The translations under genes and the position numbers were made by a program. 32,693 nt of DNA from Acidobacteriota bacterium (GTDB taxonomy: Bacteria > Acidobacteriota > Terriglobia > Bryobacterales > Bryobacteraceae), in the NCBI GenBank assembly GCA_016871015.1, contig VFZX01000040.1, positions 1 to 32,693 on the forward strand. Direction: 5' to 3'. This document shows positions 32,201-32,693 of the stretch, one piece after another. Each line of letters starts with the position of its first letter. Positions within the stretch are counted from its first letter, which is position 1. A model generated the notes under the pieces. The model worked only from the letters and a program-made list of their open reading frames with translations. It searched no databases and was not told where the DNA came from.

Positions 32201-32693
32201 CACGGCGATTGTGATTCTCGACGCGGTCACGTTGTCAGTTCATCGCGCGCTGGAGGGGCACACCTATTGGGTTCGGAGCGTGAGTTGGCGGGGAGACGGG
32301 AAGCAGTTGGCGAGTGGCGGGGACCAGACGGTGCGGGTGTGGGACGTGGAGAGCGGCCGTGGAGTGCGGGTGCTGGAGGGGCACGCGGGTACGGTTGGGA
32401 GCGTGAGTTGGCGTGGAGACGGGAAGCAGTTGGCGAGTGGCGGGGATGACAGTACGGTCCTGGTGTGGGATGTGGAGAGCGACCGTGGAGTGCGGGTGCT
32501 GGAGGGGCACGCGGGTGCGGTTGAGAGCGTGAGTTGGCGTGGAGACGGGAAGCAGTTGGCGAGTGGCGGGGATGACAGTACGGTCCTGGTGTGGGATATG
32601 GAGAGCGGCCGTGGAGTGCGGGTGCTGGAGGGGCACGCGGGTGCGGTTCAGAGCGTGAGTTGGCGTGGAGACGGGAAGCAGTTGGCGAGTGGC
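29235..32693 (+). CDS. Giant ParA(KGGVGR)-Mrr nuclease-NACHT-pentapeptide-WD40 protein, 3' end beyond window
   Basis: I translated the frame from ATG at 29235 to the window edge: 1153 codons without a stop. Domains: (1) residues 1 to about 255, SIMIBI ATPase with FKGGVGRT (K11 kept, second Walker Lys replaced by Arg16), EADLEAP and Walker B VLIDSRTG (D135). (2) About 283-390, Mrr-like PD-(D/E)xK nuclease: E288, D314 in QVDFLAV, E331-C-K333, and GLIVARTGFTKEATAHAK. (3) About 430-780, NACHT: LLGDYGTGKT (K461), VLIFDAFDEM (D535, D538, E539), KVVLTCRTHFF, and the late YGFSHRSFLEFFLAQ. (4) About 849-935, pentapeptide repeats (A-D/N-L-x-G). (5) From about 972, WD40 repeats still running at 32693. 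It is likely a cytosolic STAND-type sensor with a nuclease effector. Wobble use shifts from C-ending to G-ending codons after about 31000. Confidence 0.85.
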   Translation, partial: MPYYVTFYSFKGGVGRTHTLVNTALMLRNLGHQVLIWEADLEAPSLLNLPVFEKARGEVKLGLIDALTGAAGTVECITECQGLRILPAGQPGKTYEATYGRFQEKFATDATALALKFDQIRAQIDTLPVDIVLIDSRTGFTDLGAICTVQLAHLVVLVFRLGQQDLEGTRWHWTLDTARMKRIGRRVELQTRLVAAMVPEDQPDLVMERLKAAKEAGLEVKYRVPLIPEFMLYERMPAADFPGWPITQVYRDLAADIEGLARQQKIEQEPAAAKPQVRDRDKQGREFEDKVAAVLRLMGFEVKTDLLIEGRQVDFLAVKRDTLQETHWLGECKDHAKDAGVDTLDALHSGLRAYQRSVPQAQGLIVARTGFTKEATAHAKSLGIALKTYSELLDGLVDLRFYVPSLIRDVTGQDIERLYVDPTVFPESTRQLTSLDAFMDQWLNEASSTHLTLLGDYGTGKTWFTRRWAARLAEAYQKDPARNRCPIRIDLRAAARALSLENALYEHFQRQSGRLVDPKAVLHLLSEGRCVLIFDAFDEMATQANWDVTVQNFRELTRAAQGRAKVVLTCRTHFFRTQDEVAALVEGRQSGISPEARSLYAEVFGKTGFSVAYLRDFDARQINHYLKLAGAEAVIPLFDQISGLKEIAGRPVLLDMVVKSAPALKGRERVKLATLYETYTEEWLQRADWRSSLDREGRRRMAQEIAVRLWETDGARMHHSELRAVAGLLRDRAKNLDEVDVIESEVRTASFFTWKDGEGNYGFSHRSFLEFFLAQWVARNMQAGPSVEALRLRRLSPEVMGFLVDLCPREALERCVHAVFEGGYVPRASENALLLYQAAGLARPRRFELAGAELAGWRLPGLDLTGANLRGAKLGDADLAGACVEGADLCEAVFTRAMLDGVRARGARCVGADLSGASMVDADFEGAAVEGADFRFALAVRARMPEVSAMGLSRRMEEAVRPVVQSFVREGEMCVAWHPSAPLLAVTAGTAIVILDAVTLSVHRALEGHTYWVRSVSWRGDGKQLASGGDQTVRVWDVESGRGVRVLEGHAGTVGSVSWRGDGKQLASGGDDSTVLVWDVESDRGVRVLEGHAGAVESVSWRGDGKQLASGGDDSTVLVWDMESGRGVRVLEGHAGAVQSVSWRGDGKQLASG
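32250..32693 (+). repeat. Tandem near-identical WD40 coding repeats
   Basis: Repeat units begin with CTGGAGGGGCAC at 32250, 32373, 32499 and 32625. The first period is 123 bases and the next two are 126. Each encodes one 41-42 residue WD40 blade (EGHAG-x-V-x-SVSWRGDGKQ, then VWDVES, G-V-R-V-L). Copies 2-4 are nearly identical in DNA. The array continues past the window edge, so the copy number is unknown. Confidence 0.85.

Noticed and set aside
32235-32636. A minus-strand frame with three similar repeats
   Set aside because: It is the antisense of the WD40 repeats; the plus frame encodes canonical WD40 blades.
32250-32693. Regular repeats reminiscent of a CRISPR array or minisatellite
   Set aside because: The period is 123-126 bases, always a multiple of three, with no unique spacers, and it encodes WD40 blades.

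Overview
The window looks like chromosomal DNA of a high-GC Acidobacteriota, most likely of the Bryobacterales/Solibacter type. I infer this from family content, not from a marker gene: an Oar-like TonB-dependent receptor with an N-terminal carboxypeptidase-regulatory domain, a PSCyt/DUF1549/DUF1553 plus DUF1501 pair, DUF4159, and many short promoters close to start codons. No rRNA, tRNA or CRISPR array was found.

Layout. At the left edge (1-33) is the first codons of a probable IS1182-type transposase running out of the window. 193-5255: a periplasmic metallo-beta-lactamase-fold hydrolase (minus), diverging from a tightly overlapped three-gene unit (FAD oxidoreductase, class III aminotransferase, DUF2278 plus lamin-tail protein). 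5252-10142 (minus): the TonB-dependent receptor and a secreted amidase. 10166-12966 (plus): rmuC and a GT-C type membrane glycosyltransferase. 12967-13775 (minus): a broken histidine kinase. 13869-15771 (plus): tatA, tatC and a small basic protein. 15768-16857 (minus): DUF4159 protein and a frameshifted small gene. 16917-19548 (plus): MoxR-like ATPase and an uncharacterised 605-residue partner. 19552-27322 (minus): zinc ribbon, FkbM methyltransferase, hrpB, DUF1501 and PSCyt protein.

The right end (27354-32693) is an accessory, defence-like island. A nitrilase-fold ORF with a decayed or mis-assembled upstream part is followed by a winged-helix regulator. The regulator's start codon lies in the loop of a perfect 11-bp inverted repeat that overlaps a candidate promoter. 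One base of overlap then leads into a very large reading frame that is still open at the window edge (at least 1153 codons). In order it carries a KGGVGR-type ParA/MinD ATPase, an Mrr-like PD-(D/E)xK nuclease, a NACHT NTPase, pentapeptide repeats, and WD40 repeats that are almost identical at DNA level except for one codon that changes in every copy. This is the best candidate for an undescribed system here: an STAND/NLR-like sensor with a nuclease effector, a second NTPase, a diversifying propeller and its own regulator.

Several genes (histidine kinase, small gene at 16583, nitrilase region) are broken by indels. Two of these are explained exactly by one missing base, so assembly indels must be excluded before calling them pseudogenes.
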